Origin: Leptodactylus fallax
Lineage: Eukaryota > Chordata > Amphibia > Anura > Leptodactylidae
Direction of reading: 5' to 3'
Length of the DNA stretch: 64,000 nucleotides
Assembly: GCA_947044405.1 (NCBI GenBank)
Contig: CAMRHE010000035.1
Location: forward strand, 6,421,501-6,485,500
Both the position numbers and the translations under genes were made by a program. The notes below the pieces were generated by a model, which ran no database searches, had not been told where the DNA came from, and saw nothing but the letters and a program-made list of their open reading frames with translations. Positions within the stretch are counted from its first letter, which is position 1. Every line of letters starts with the position of its first letter. Below, piece after piece: positions 31,559-43,936 of this stretch.

Positions 31559-32139
31559 TACCCTAATAAAAATAAATAAGTAATGCTGGGTGCATAGTAA
31601 TCCCCCACTCCCCAGTGGCACTGATATATGGTCACATGGGTGAGCAGGGACCTCTAGTCTCCAATAATTGAGAACTGCATGCAATTTTTACTAGATACTG
31701 ATCCCAAGTAAAGTAGCAGTTTGTAAGGTATACGGGTGGCCTGTGTGCTGATATTGATCTTTGATCTGTCAAATCTGTCGATTCTAGTGTTTGTTCCTGT
31801 ACAATTTTACCTGTCTTAAGGGTTTCTAAGGAAACGATGATGCTCTGATAGGGAAGCGTAATCTGTATAGAAATTTATAGCAGGTAGGAGGGGCCGAGCG
31901 TGTCAGCATTTGATGACACACATAGAATGGCTTTGGTTCAGAACTGTGGAATGTCGGGCCAGCGTGATTACATTATAACGCACCACAGCGATGACGCGGT
32001 AAGTGCAGATTGTAAAGATCTTTGGATGGGGGCCAAAACATGATTGTGTAATCGTGCATGTCAATATGCGACCTAGTACTTGGCTGCCTTACTTGATTGG
32101 TAGTGGCCCCAGCCGATAAACAGCCATCATCCCTGCTTA

Positions 32140-32365
32140 GGCCCAGTGCACATGTGCATTCGGGTTTCTGTTCGGAGAGTCCGCTTGGGGACCCCCCGAA
32201 TGGAAACCTATACGCATAAAAAAGCAGTTTACCCGGGAAACTCATGGACCCCATAGACTATAATGGGGTCCGTGTGGTTTCCGCTCGGTTTCCGCACGAA
32301 CGATGCGGAGAGGAAAGTGCTGCTTGCTTCGTGTATAAACCTAGCGGAAACCACACGGACCCCAT
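32140..32365. repeat. Palindromic GGGGTCCGTGTGGTTTCC repeat
   Basis: GACCCCATAGACTATAATGG and GGTCCGTGTGGTTTCCGCT recur as inverted copies toward GGAAACCACACGGACCCCAT. It looks like a small non-autonomous DNA element; family unknown. Confidence 0.5.
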
Positions 32366-32555
32366 TATTGTTGCTCTTCCTTAGGGGTTATTTACTATAC
32401 CCATTGGAATTGAGCTGGTGCAGTACACTCTGCTATTATGTTGAGTGGGGATTTATAAAATTATTCACCAGTTCTTCTCCACTCATCAAGCAAAATTGGT
32501 AGTTTGCTTGGAATTGGAATGCTACCACTGTTAGGGGGTGTCTCTTCTCTCAGAT

Positions 32556-34530
32556 TCGGTTGAATGTCTAAAAAGAAATATCTAACCTTTCATTATCTTA
32601 CATCAAAACATATCTATGCAATCTCTGTAAGGGGTTCTTTTCACACCAGTACTTTTACCACAAGTCATATCATCATCATTATTTGTAATAAACATAAATA
32701 TACATTTTACATAATCAGTTGAGTGTGTGTATCTTTTTCCATATTTTATACTGTATAGAGACAACATATTTCACATTATACATTCACCTACTTCAGTCCT
32801 GCCTCTACTGGGGCTCCCAGTTCCAGTTGCACAGATACATGCACAGTGTAAAAGAAAACCCAAATTATGGGTGAAAAACCATGCAAGATTTGGGAGATCA
32901 TACAAACTCTAGCCAGATGTTGTGATGGTAAGGCTCTGTTTAAATAATGCTATTAGTTTATGTTGAAAATGTATTTTAGTGAATTCTCTCAGCATGTGCA
33001 ATGAAAGTAAAACAGTGTTACACTCTTTAGTATAGATGTGGTAGTAGAAGTGAAGTTCGACACCCTGGCTAAACCACACTCCTGAGTTTAAGGGATTACC
33101 TGATATTCATCCTTTTACCTCTATACGGAGAGCTAGACTTCACTGCTAGTAATCCCCAGATTGGTGCTCTCACAATAGGCCTGGATTGGTTGCTGTTGCA
33201 CCATGTACAGAAATTGTAGTCAGCGAGTAGCCATGAGTTTTCAAAAGGAAATTAGAAAGCATACATGAAAAAAACTGGGAGCAAGGTTTGAAGCAAAGTT
33301 AAAGCAAAGAATTACTACAATTACATCTATTATCATGTGGTGTACATTGGCTACCTGAATTTCTGGCACTGGCTGCCATGACAACCTGACACCAATGAGC
33401 AGGAGAGGTAGGATGGTCCTTCTGAACTGGAAAAGGGGAGATGCATTCTGCTGGTTGTATGGCAACCACAAAACTGAGCGGGCTAGGAGTGGGATCACCC
33501 ACAAAACTTTTATGGCATACTTTGGATTGATATGTTCCAATGGCTATGGTTCACAGTGGTGCAAATAACTATATTTTATCAAATAGTAATACTCATAAAA
33601 GTCTAACATATTTACATGTTTAAGTGGAGCACATGCTGTATATGCTACATGAGATCAAATCAGAGGACCAGCATCATAGTGTAATACCTTTTGTTCTATT
33701 TATTTCACTTGCATCTATAACTACTACATTTGTGAACAATGACAAATATTTAGAATACTTCACACTGTGTAATGTTTATATATGTGATGTATATAAATTA
33801 TACTCCCTAGGGAAGTCTATAGAGCATAACCAACCTGAAAGACTACAAAGGGCATACACAACTAACTTAAGTGCACATAAAGCACTGTAAATGGCAGAAT
33901 AATTCTACCAAATATAATTGGATAAAGATGTTTCTCATGTTCTATTATTTCAGTTTCCTACAGAATAAAATGACATTTAGTGACCTGCACCTGTCATGAA
34001 TTAATTCCTATCCTGAGTTTTAATAATGACTGCTCTGATTAACAACATTTTATCACTTACTTCCTAATGGCTCCATTTGCACATTACATGAAAACGACAA
34101 AGGACATCATTTCAACTGTGACACAGTACATAAAAATATTTTCTTGGAAATGTAATATTTATACTTAATTCTAATGAGGAATATTCTTATAAATATGGAA
34201 ATATCTAGATAATGTCTGAGTTCAAGATAATTTGTTTTACCCTCAAGAGAATATATTTCCCAGTTTGTAGGTAACATATCTAGTAAGCGGTATTTATTTC
34301 TTAAAGTTAATTTTACACATGAAGCATTTATAGCACTTTAACAGGATATGCCATAAATGCCTGAAAGGTAGGGGTATCACCTCTGGGACAGCCATCCATC
34401 GAGAGAACTTGGGCACCCTTTCCCCATTTGCTGAGGTAAAGCAACCGCCAGAGGTTGCTTGTTGCATCAGCTTCAATGTAGAATGCATTCTATAATGTAT
34501 TTGTGGCATGTGGATATTCTATGCTAATGC
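32556..34530. other. No recognised feature
   Basis: No gene, recognisable repeat end or structured RNA is supported. Confidence 0.45.
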
Positions 34531-34532
34531 TT

Positions 34533-34888
34533 CAGATGGGAATCTGTCAGAGCGATTTGGGATACTAAACCACCCACAGGTCCTTATAGACCAGGGGTTT
34601 AGTGTCCCAAATCGCCCTGTAATAAGCTATCAGTACCCACAATAAAAATAAAAAAGCTTTATACTTACCCAGTCAATGTACTCGCGCAGAGTATACCTCG
34701 GCTTCAATGTGCATGTCCCATACCTCCGGTACTTGCGCAGTGAAGCTGAGCTGTATGTCATCGGCTTCACTGAAGAACTGTGCAGGCATCAAGAGCACCA
34801 GGGATGAGTCTGAAGAGACTAAACCCCAGGTCTATAAGGACCTGTGGATGGTTTAGTATCCCAAATTGACCTGACAGGTTCTCTTTAA
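34533..34888. mobile_element. MITE with (A)ACCTGTCAG-type ends
   Basis: Left arm 34537-34604 and right arm about 34816-34888 are inverted: GATTTGGGATACTAAACCA and CAGGTCCTTATAGACC occur in both. The right end runs GACAGGTTCTCTTTAAA, like the TTAA MITE at 55719-56174; the left TTAA is not preserved. Confidence 0.7.
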
Positions 34889-35619
34889 ATTTGAGAACAG
34901 TAAGAAATCATATTCTTACTTCACAAACAGATCTCTAAAATAACGCAAACTTTTTCAACTAAATACAGGTAGGTTTTTTATATCTAAAACCAAATATAAA
35001 TAAAAAAAATTGTTAACAAATAGCTGTGACTCCAAATACATTTACAATATACTGTATTTTGGGAGTGCAGTCATGGAGGTACTGCAAGTATCCATTGTAT
35101 TATTTCCCAGATGTATGTAAGATATATTTATATTCATATTATAAAAAAGATGTCATTTCAAAAATACCTGGTGTCTGCAAACACTTAGAGCAGCCATTTT
35201 CTATTTCTGTATATGCTGGTACTGTATCAGTTTACTAGACTTCAGCAACTCTGATGAGGAATATTCATGAGGCACTAGTTCCTATTAAATATATATGATG
35301 GTTCACCATGAATATTGATTCAGGTTACAGAATACCTGACATCTTTGTGCAGGTGACTGAAGGGTATTAACTTTGACAGAACCAATGCATTAGAAAATAA
35401 ATACATGTCCTTTATGTGGTGGCACTTTACACGCTTTTCCTATTTTCATGTGAAACTGTTGTGCAAATGCATTTTCTGCTAAAGATTAAATCATGTGGGC
35501 TATTTAAATGTGATATGATGCTATATCTGCAGTATGCTGGCTATTCTATGTGGGGCAAGCACTGATAGTTCAATATGATCTTTGAGGCTTGAAACCCAAC
35601 AGTGCCACATATGTATGTA
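34889..35619. other. No recognised feature
   Basis: AT-rich, no supported gene or repeat boundary. Confidence 0.45.
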
Positions 35620-35957
35620 TTGTCATTTTATTATATGAATAAAGAGTTAATTTTATGTGGAAGCCCACAACCACCATACAATCTATATAAATTTGGTATC
35701 GCTTTAATTGTATCAACCCAGAGAAGAAATTTACAGTATGATGTTATGTTACGTTGCATGGTGAACTGCTCAAAATTGTTTGAAACAGTTAATAAAATTT
35801 CATCAATGAGATATAATGTATATGCCATAAAATGGCAACAAAAAACACTACAACTCTTGCCCCCACAAAAATCTCCCATGCACTGACAGAAAATTGAAAA
35901 ACAATTTTAAAAAATGCCATGTCAGGACCAGAATGCCTCCATGAGGAAGGGGTTAAT
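35620..35957. repeat. Fragment of the AACC(G)CTTAA-type MITE family
   Basis: AAATTTGGTATCGCTTTAAT and ATGTCAGGACCAGAATGCC with a final GAAGGGGTTAA resemble the right half of 48119-49417 (AAATTCGGTATCGCTGTGTT). Truncated. Confidence 0.5.
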
Positions 35958-36109
35958 GCATTCACCCCTACGTTTTCACAGTAATGAAAACTGTAAAAAC
36001 ACGTTGGAATAGCCTTTGGAAAGGCTATTCTAGTCCTACCCTTGTTTCTCTCCTGGACACAGCCGTTTTTGAGATAAATCGTTTTTTTGTAAATATCTAA
36101 ATGAAGCTC

Positions 36110-36465
36110 AGGGAGCTCACTGAGCACAGCATCGTCATAGCGTGCATGCCACCTCCTGGGATGTTCCTTCATGCCCCCTTGATGCAGATTACCTCTCCTC
36201 ATCATCCTCTTCCTTGCATAAGCTGCCGCTGATGTCTTGCAGCAGGATGAAATCACGCGCATGTGCTGTAAGCTCGACCCAAACCCAAAGTGGCCAAGCC
36301 TACAGCGCATGTGTGGGATTTTGATCCCGCTGAAGACATTGGAGGCTTCTTACGCAGCTAAGAAAATGACGATGAGAGGTAATCTGCATCCAGGGGGTGT
36401 GAAGGAATGTCCCAGGAGGCGGCATTCACGCTATGATGACCCTGTGCTTGGAGCACAGGGGGCGT
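36110..36465. mobile_element. Palindromic MITE with ~170-bp arms
   Basis: Left arm about 36120-36280, right arm about 36290-36455. Both carry GATGCAGATTACCTCTC and CTCCTGGGA or their complements, separated by a very short centre. Reading frames here, on both strands, are by-products of the palindrome. Confidence 0.72.
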
Positions 36466-38850
36466 TGTATACAGGATTATGCTATGTGCCGCTTGGTGCA
36501 TTTATTTTTTATGTCCCACTCAGGATACAGGCCTTGGCACACAACCAACCATGCGTCCAGCCTGGCATGCTTGTTTTGTTTTGTTCCAGAGGCATGGGTG
36601 TGAATGAACCTGCATTAAAAAAAAAGAAAACAAAAACAAAAAAATATCAATAAAAAACAATGCTTCAAATCAGAATGTTTATGCAATTAAATATGGTAGA
36701 GAAAAAAAAAAAAAGGGGGGTAACACTCACTTACATTTTGTGAAAACATGGTGTTATGTGACCAGAACTAAAAGAATAATTATTTTGCCCCCAAAAAATA
36801 TTTGAAGTAGACTCACTAGTTCAATAAATTGGGGAACATTTATGTTCATGCGGTGATACTCCACTTGGCAAGCCATTTTAAATACTGTGAAAAAACATTT
36901 TTTTTAACATTAATAATTTAAAAAATATAAACACATATATAAATAACATATATATATACATATATATTTAAAAATTATATTATATACTTGTATTCCAAAA
37001 TGTGCTTTACAAACTAGGCCTAAAATGGAGGATGCTAGATAAAACATATACTTCTTGTCTAAAAAGTGCTGTAAAAACAGGTGTAAAATGGAGGATGCTA
37101 GATAATGAAAAAATAATTTTTGTCTAAAATGTGCCACCATCCCTAGATTAAATTTGATGATGCAATATATTATGTTCCCTTGGCCTACAGTCTGCCTGTC
37201 TCTGAAGAAAAATGTGAATTTAGAATGCTTACTTTTGGGAGTTTTTCTTGCAGTCTGCAAACGTTAGCTGCATAAAAATTAAAAAATATTAGTTAAGTTG
37301 AAATCTATTTTAAACAAAATTTTGCACACAAAATATATTTGGAATCATATTTTGCCAGTCTCTTCTACAACTGCATTATATTGTGCAAATGTATGAAAAA
37401 AGTCAGTAATTTTAAATACCAAAAAAAGGTTGCTGAACAAACAAAAGATGGCCACTATAATATACTTACTTGAAGTTGGTAGAGGCAGGAGGCCACACTT
37501 TTCAGCAACTGAGGTGTATTCTGCAAAGTAGATATTCATAAGAAATTATTAAAAATGTAGATATTAATTTAATAAAACATAAATTGTTAAGTTTCATGCA
37601 CATGAAATAGATGTGCAATCATATTTACTTTTTGGACAGCAAACAGGAGATTCACAGGCGTGTTGATGGGTTCTGGCTGATGTCCAACTGGTTCTTCTAC
37701 ATCCTCCAAATGGCTGGTGGCTTATTAATGAAGTTGCCACTCTATTTTTTGGGCAGAGCCAAGTTCAAAATTCCATGACCGGATTTTGTTGCAGAAATTG
37801 ATGGGTTTGATTTGGTATCAAACCCATCAATATGTGCAAGCACCACTCAGATGATAATGGGATAAATGGGATAGCTATAGAAATACCTGGTGTATAGGTA
37901 AGGCAGGTAGATAGCGAGGTCCTACCCTTACAGTTGCTGCCAATGAAAACTGTATTGCTATTTTTCAGAATTAGAAAATATTGTAATTATGGGAAATTAC
38001 TATTGCAACTGAAGCAGGAACATACTGTGCATAATACATATTCAGTTGCTCTGTATCATTGTTTTATTTATTTTACCAAAACTAAATATATTACAAACTT
38101 CTGAGCACATCCCAAGAATAAAATCAATTTTGAATGAATTCTTTCATACCTTGAAGAGCACCCACGTATATAGTATTTTTTATTTTTATGCTTTTTTACA
38201 ACCTCAATCTGTTTCATCTCAAAGTGGATATCAACATACTCTATGCTTTCTTTCATGTATTGATCATTCAATTTTCTCCTCTTTTATATTTGAATGAAGT
38301 GCGCCTCAGACTTCCATATGAGTTATACATACCAAGTAATAGAAAAATATTCTCCAGAGCTAATTTAAATTGTAATGTAAGAATTTATTCAACTGAACTG
38401 ACTTTAGTTCCAATAAGGATGAATTTTGCATGTAAATACTAGTAAATATACACTTGAAGTTACTTATTTTGAAATTGCATTCAGAAAGTTTATAATTAGA
38501 ATGCAGATGTTCCTTTCTTATAATGGTCATATGTATTATAGACTGTCTTAAGGTAGCCTTGTATCAGGTCCATATTATCATTTGAACACCTATATTCCCC
38601 ATGGTTCTACTGAATTGAATTCACTTCTTTAGAAAGTTCTGTGATGTTCTATATAAAGTCCCAGGTGGTATTACATAATGCACGCAACTAAATTGTGGCT
38701 ATATGGTGTATCTCCAGGAAAGTGTTCTTAGATCTTCATATAAAGTATCTTTGTGAAACTTTTCCCATTAAAGGTAATCTTTTTGTGTTATAGGTCTCTT
38801 CTTCCTGATAATTCACTAATTAGTATTATGGGTATGAAAAGGACAACATA
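36466..38850. other. No gene; one short tandem duplication
   Basis: AT-rich. An imperfect duplication of about 68 bp lies at 37010-37135 (AAAATGGAGGATGCTAGATA twice). A TATATA-rich tract lies near 36940-36990. No coding sequence is supported. Confidence 0.5.
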
Positions 38851-39150
38851 GTGTTCCAGCTGCACAATGACCCGAAGGATACATTGCGATTAGTGAAGAA
38901 ATGGTTCAATTACAATGAAGCAGAGGTGCTGGATTGGCTTCCACAGTCCCCAGACCTCAACCCAAATGAAGAAAAAGCTGTATTTGTACGCAAGTGAGTC
39001 AACCAGTATGCACCAACAAACGTTTAAAATGTTCAGAAGAGACTTGGGATCAGATTTTGGTCGAGACATGCTTAAACTTGATCGAGAGCATGCCCAGAAA
39101 GAGTCAGGCAATGTTGAAAGCCAAAGGTGGATTTTCAAAGTAATAAAAAT
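38851..39150 (+). pseudogene. Tc1-G: decayed transposase fragment
   Basis: In frame, FQLHNDPKD resembles the second-Asp block, followed by KWFNYNEAEVLDWLPQSPDL and NPNEEKAV, where the catalytic Glu block is altered (NPIE has become NPNEE). It is followed by a degraded tail. Only the C-terminal third survives, with frame changes. Confidence 0.7.
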
Positions 39151-40317
39151 TAAAATTTAGATTTTTTTTTTAGCAAAACAGTAACAATGCAGTTGCATGA
39201 CAAGAATTTGCATAACTAATCATATGCTAAATAGTCGCAAGTCAAATTTATGTATGAGATAGCCAAGATGATTGTCTATAAAATGATGGTAGTTTCACAT
39301 TCGAAGCTGTAGTGGATGGAGAGATATACAAATATACAGATATGCAAACAAATTCTTTAAGAATCAGACAATGTGATTTTCTGGATTTGTGTTCTCATTT
39401 TGTCTCTCATAGTTGAGGTCTACCTATGATGTCAATTACAGGCCTCTCTCATCTTTTTAAGTGGGAGAACTTGCACAATTGGTGGCTGACTAAATGCTTT
39501 TTTTTCCCCACTGTAAGCCTGAAAGTCAAAAGTTCCAAACATTGTTACCCTTTTACTCATCAATGTATATTCGATTTCTAGTAATCATAATAAATAATTT
39601 CTCATTGTTCATCAAACAGTCAAAGCCCGCCCACCAGTTTGCTGAAGAATAAGGGAAGTGAAAAGAAGAGATAGCAGACAAAGCTACTGAGAGAGGGAGA
39701 TGAGAAATTCCCTTTCTGGGCTTAATACACTACAATGGAAGCCCTATAACGGCTGTATGCATGAGTCCTATCACAATGGATATAGTTATTCTTCCACAAC
39801 TTTTACCAAACAGGATGACACATGGTATCATTTTGAAATTCAGTATTTCCAGTAAAAGAGGAAGGATTGTGGCAATATTTTATTTATTTTTATGAGAGTG
39901 TTAGCTTCTCATGGCTAATGGATAACACAATATAATTGTAGTGTAATGTCATGAATGCCTAATCAAAACCTAAATGTCCGGATAGTTAAACCTAGGATAA
40001 ACTAACTAAGGATCGGAAGAATTATGTATTTTAGAGGAAACTACCTCATAAATATGACATTGAAAATTTTAAGAATATATTCCCTTCTGCAGTTCTACAG
40101 TATATGTTCACTGGAAATACAGTATATAAAGAATAGAGGCTGATTAAAATGATCACTTTTTGCAAATTAGACTCATTAACCATAGTTATAGTTCATCTCT
40201 TTATTTTTCATAAAGTCTCTCATTGTTTTTATGTTACTTGGAAATGTAACATCAGTTCTTGGAATTTAGTCTTCTCTCTTCCTTCCCCACCAATTAAAGT
40301 GAAATATGTACTGATTA
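39151..40317. other. No recognised feature
   Basis: No gene, RNA or clear repeat edge seen. Confidence 0.45.
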
Positions 40318-40640
40318 GCCATAACATTAAAACTACTGACAAGTGAAATGAAATAGATAATACCTCATGACTATGGCACCTTTTAATTGGTGGGATATCA
40401 GGCAGTAAGTGAAAAGTTAGTTGTTGAAGCTGATGTGTTGAAAGTTGAAAAAATGGACAAGCGTAAGGATCTGAGTGACTTTGACAAGGGCTAAATTGTG
40501 GGGAAAGACAATTGAAGAACTGATGAAAGGGTCATTGCCACCCATGGCTCATTGATGTGCATGGGGAGGGAAAGCCAGCTTTTCTAGTCAGATCTAACGA
40601 AAGAACTACTGTACTATAAATTGCTGAAAAAGTTAAAGGT
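40318..40640 (+). pseudogene. Tc1-H: 5' end and start of transposase, internally deleted
   Basis: A TIR-like start (CTGATTAGCCATAACATTAA) is followed by the transposase start MDKRKDLSDFDKG and then a stop. After a deletion, CTCATTGATGTGCATGGGGA and a Lys-rich IAEKVK-like stretch of the second HTH follow. It resembles a Tc1 family common in fish and frogs; highly decayed. Confidence 0.65.
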
Positions 40641-41099
40641 GTTTTAAGGGGATCTCAAATAGAAATGGAGTGTTAACCCTTCATCCCCCATCCTTCCAGC
40701 AGCAGATCTCCAATGACCACTAATAACATCACTGGAGCACTGGAAGCAATGCCCAGTGACATGCCCACTGCAGCAATCAGGTACTGTAGTTGGTTACATC
40801 AGCGCTCTCCTCTCTGCATTGATAACTGACTACCCAACATGACCACTGAAGCCAGTGATTAGCTGTAGCAGCCATGTCACTGGTCACTGACGTCTTTGCT
40901 GAAGCATCAGAAGTAGAGGAAAGACCATTGAAGCCCCACCACTGGAATACTGGGGGAAAGAAGAGGTGAGTAATATTAAATTGTTTTTATCTTAGCATAT
41001 TCCCTATCCGTAACTATTTTTTTCCCAGGAAAACCCCTTTAATGCTGATTGTGATAGAAAGGTAATAAAGTAATCACGGCACTCCAGATATTTAATTGC
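40641..41099. repeat. Possible TTAA-type MITE
   Basis: It begins TTTTAAGGGGATCTC (about 40640) and ends GGAAAACCCCTTTAA (about 41042). Ends are weakly inverted; the interior is unremarkable. Confidence 0.35.
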
Positions 41100-41625
41100 T
41101 TTCTGATGCTCTTGGAAGGGTTTTACCCCAAGTACAGTTAGTATAGAATCCAGGCACTTAATAGTATGCTTTAAATGTGATTTATTTGGTGCGTCAGATT
41201 TGTATATACAGGTGGTTCATTTCAAAATTGTCATATAAACGTTTTTGGTCCTGTAAGGACCTTCATCAGACTGGATTGCCTTGGAAGAAATAAATAGAGG
41301 AGTGGAACATGTGGAAAAAGCAGTCACACTGCTGAGGAAATAGGATGCCCTTGGGGATTGCATCACCTCCATATACAAATCTATAAATAATAAAAAGAAA
41401 AAGGTTTTATTACCACACTGGCGCCTCTGGTGGTCCTGTGGGGACCTGGATAGTAATGCCTCAGGATTAAGTATGGTAAAAAGAGAGAAAGAGTCTGGCA
41501 AGTTGCTGCTCCCCCTGGGACCACCTGTCTGTAGGACAGTGGTAGTGCAAATAGTAAAGTAGTAAAAAAACAGGGTATGTATGAGCACTACTTAATCAGC
41601 CAGACATGTATTAAAATGAAACTTT
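41100..41625 (-). repeat. Repeat with degenerate hammerhead-like tract
   Basis: It starts near CACGGCACTCCAGATATTTA. The minus strand at 41280-41232 has CTGATGA, a 5-bp stem (GGTCC with GGACC) and AAAAC in place of GAAAC. The overall layout is like the next repeat, but the catalytic core is lost. Confidence 0.4.
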
Positions 41626-42720
41626 TTTTATTGGATCACAATGTTACTCCACAAGGTGGCGATATAAAGTATGGCAACGCGTTTCGACGTCTTAACTGAC
41701 GTCTTCATCAGGCCAACTAGATAAGAATCGAATAAAACAGTGGTATAGTATAATGTATAATAAATAATATAAGATATAATAAAAACATTGTTATACAAAA
41801 GAAACAATCTACATGTATATACATAGACACACACACACATGTATGCATCTATGTACACACATATCCCAGCACACATATAAATGTACACATATGGTGGCAA
41901 TCAACAAATGGTTAATGTATAAATAAGTAAAATGAAAAGTGAATGGATTGGTATAAGAACAAATATGGGTTAGATAGATATTAAAAATGGTTAAAGTTAA
42001 TGAGAAAGAGGAGATGGGGGATATATATGGTACCAAGATTAGATGATTAGGTAGGTAATAATAGAATAGGGGGATATATATGAATACGTCTAGGAAATAA
42101 TTGTAATAAATGAAAAGAAGGGGGGGAGGGATATGGTTGTGACATACAATAGATGGGTGAGTAGTCAATACATCTGGTTGTTTATAAAAGGTGGTGGAGT
42201 GTGAGAGTATATCTAATTGATACAATAAATAATTAGGATAGGGATGGGATAGTTGATAAAAAAATGGAGTGAAGGATAGTTGATGAAAAAATGGATAATA
42301 AGCAGGAAATGAATGTATCTATATATATATATAGATACATGGATGGTTAGATGAATGAGCAATAAATAAATAATTCAATGGATAAATCATGGGTACATGA
42401 GCAAATAAATGGAACATCAGGTAAATAGATATGTAATGATAATCCTAATAATTGATTGTAAATGTTTGTAGGGTTAAATGAGAAATACACTTAAAGTAGA
42501 CTAAATAGTGGATATAATGTTTGTAGAAGCAACTACTGATTTGATATATACAGAGTTGATGTGAAATATAAACAAATAAATAGATAGATAAATGTGACCT
42601 TAAAAGCCTATAATGAATAACTAAATGGATATGGGGATGAAAGTTTAGACTTATACAAATCTGACACACCGAATAAATCACGTTTAAACCATACTATTGA
42701 GTGTCTGGATTCTATATTTA
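41626..42720 (-). repeat. Repeat with hammerhead-like motif and GATA/GATG-rich tail
   Basis: It begins near TTTTTTTATTGGATCACAAT. A hammerhead-like core lies at 41672-41715. The stretch 41900-42700 is A/T-rich and built of degenerate GATA, GATG and GGTA tetramers. No coding sequence is supported. Confidence 0.45.
41672..41715 (-). ncRNA. Hammerhead-like motif at 41.7 kb
   Basis: The minus strand reads TGGC, CTGATGA, A, GACGTC, loop AGTTAA, GACGTC, GAAAC, GCGTT, GCCA. Stem II is a perfect 6 bp and stem I 4 bp. One extra A sits between the core and stem II, a departure from the standard hammerhead. Confidence 0.5.
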
Positions 42721-43096
42721 ATATGATAGAAAGGTGTGAGAACACAGTGTGCATCGCAGCTTGCTGCATATGGGTGTATGTAGGTGCAGACCAGTCTGAG
42801 CGTTCATGCAGACCCTTGTAACTACAGAAATTACCTACAATGGGTGAGCATCATCCCTGGACCATGAAGTAAATGAAAAAGGTGGCTTGATGTTATGTAC
42901 TGTATATGCATATGTGTCACTTACCAGTGGAAAAATGTCACGATGTCCTATGGGAAGAAGGCAATATAATGCTCTGTGCAATGTTTCATTGGGAAACCTT
43001 GGGTCCTGGCACTCATGTTGATATCTTTTTGTACTGCCTACATAAACATTGTTGCAATACCCTTCATGGTAATGGTATTGTTTAAATAATGTGTAA

Positions 43097-43435
43097 AGCC
43101 GGGGCCCCACGTAGTGTAAACACCACGATTTTGCATAGTCACTGCAAAGTGGATGGGATTCTGGCTAATCCCATCCACACATTGCAGAAAAATATCAACA
43201 GTGGAAATGCTGTGTTTTCAAAAAAGTTGCATTTTTGTAAATCGCAGCATGCCAATTATACCTATGGAAGCGCCGGCAATTTCCATATAGGTATAATTGA
43301 AGCAGAAAGTTCGCAGAGGAAAACGCTGTGGACTTTCTGTGAAAAGCACTGTGGGAAAAAACGCAATGCTTTTCCACCATGGTTTTTCCCAAAATGCTTT
43401 TTTACCGCAGCTCGTTACATGGGGCCTTAGCCTAA
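43097..43435. repeat. GGCCCC repeat, copy 3
   Basis: It has AAGCCGGGGCCCCACGTAG at one end and TACATGGGGCCTTAGCCTAA at the other. The interior shares GGCTAATCCCATCCACA, GCAGCATGCCAATTATACCT and GTATAATTGAAGCAGAAAGT with copies 1 and 2. This is the most complete copy and shows the two inverted ends. Confidence 0.72.
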
Positions 43436-43936
43436 GTGTGTATGTGTGACTGTGTATGTTCTGTGTGTCATTGAGTATGTACATCTAAATCTAATTCCCC
43501 TTGTGCTTGCAATAATCTATATGTTCTGTTTTCAGGCTTTTCACTGATATAAAATTCACATATATCAGCATATCATTTCTCCAATAATATTATTAACATA
43601 ATCCATGTAAAACTACAGAATGATAAAGCTATTTCCATCCAAATATAATCAAATTCCTTGCTGGGAGGTTTTGATAAAATGTCTCAGAGCCTGGCAGAGA
43701 TTGGACATGTAATGACAAAATGGCAACAAATTGTAATAACACAAATATAACCTTTTCTCAGTTGTATTTTGTTAATACTGTTAGTAAAAATTTAAAACTA
43801 CAGTATTGCATTTGCTTCTGCATGTATGAACTAACCAACTATCATTAGTTAAATGTCAGATATTGATATAATGAAAAAATTAGTTAAAGTAAAATATGGC
43901 TAGAGACAGAACGATAGATAGATAGATAAATAGATA
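43436..43936. other. No gene; ends in a GATA microsatellite
   Basis: Unremarkable sequence ending in GATA repeats (about 43914-43936), the left half of the microsatellite that hosts Tc1-F. Confidence 0.55.

Larger units (their letters stand above)
31065..32555. mobile_element. Inverted-arm element with hammerhead-like motif
   Basis: The left arm (31070-31290) and right arm (about 32366-32540) are inverted copies of roughly 175-220 bp. Shared blocks include CTAACAGTGG, TGCTTGATGAG, TGTACTGCAC and GGAAGAGCAACAA. The interior (31291-32365) is non-coding, holds a hammerhead-like fold at 31505-31558, and is partly occupied by a palindromic repeat at 32140-32365. It parallels the element at 15464-17931. 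Confidence 0.62.

Noticed and set aside
35789..36653. Long overlapping frames on both strands (173 and 138 codons)
   Set aside because: They lie across a palindromic MITE; open frames on both strands result from its base composition.
41232..41280. Counting the 41.2-kb tract as a ribozyme
   Set aside because: CUGAUGA and stem II are present, but GAAAC reads AAAAC and the stem III/cleavage side is not recognisable. Kept only as a decayed repeat.
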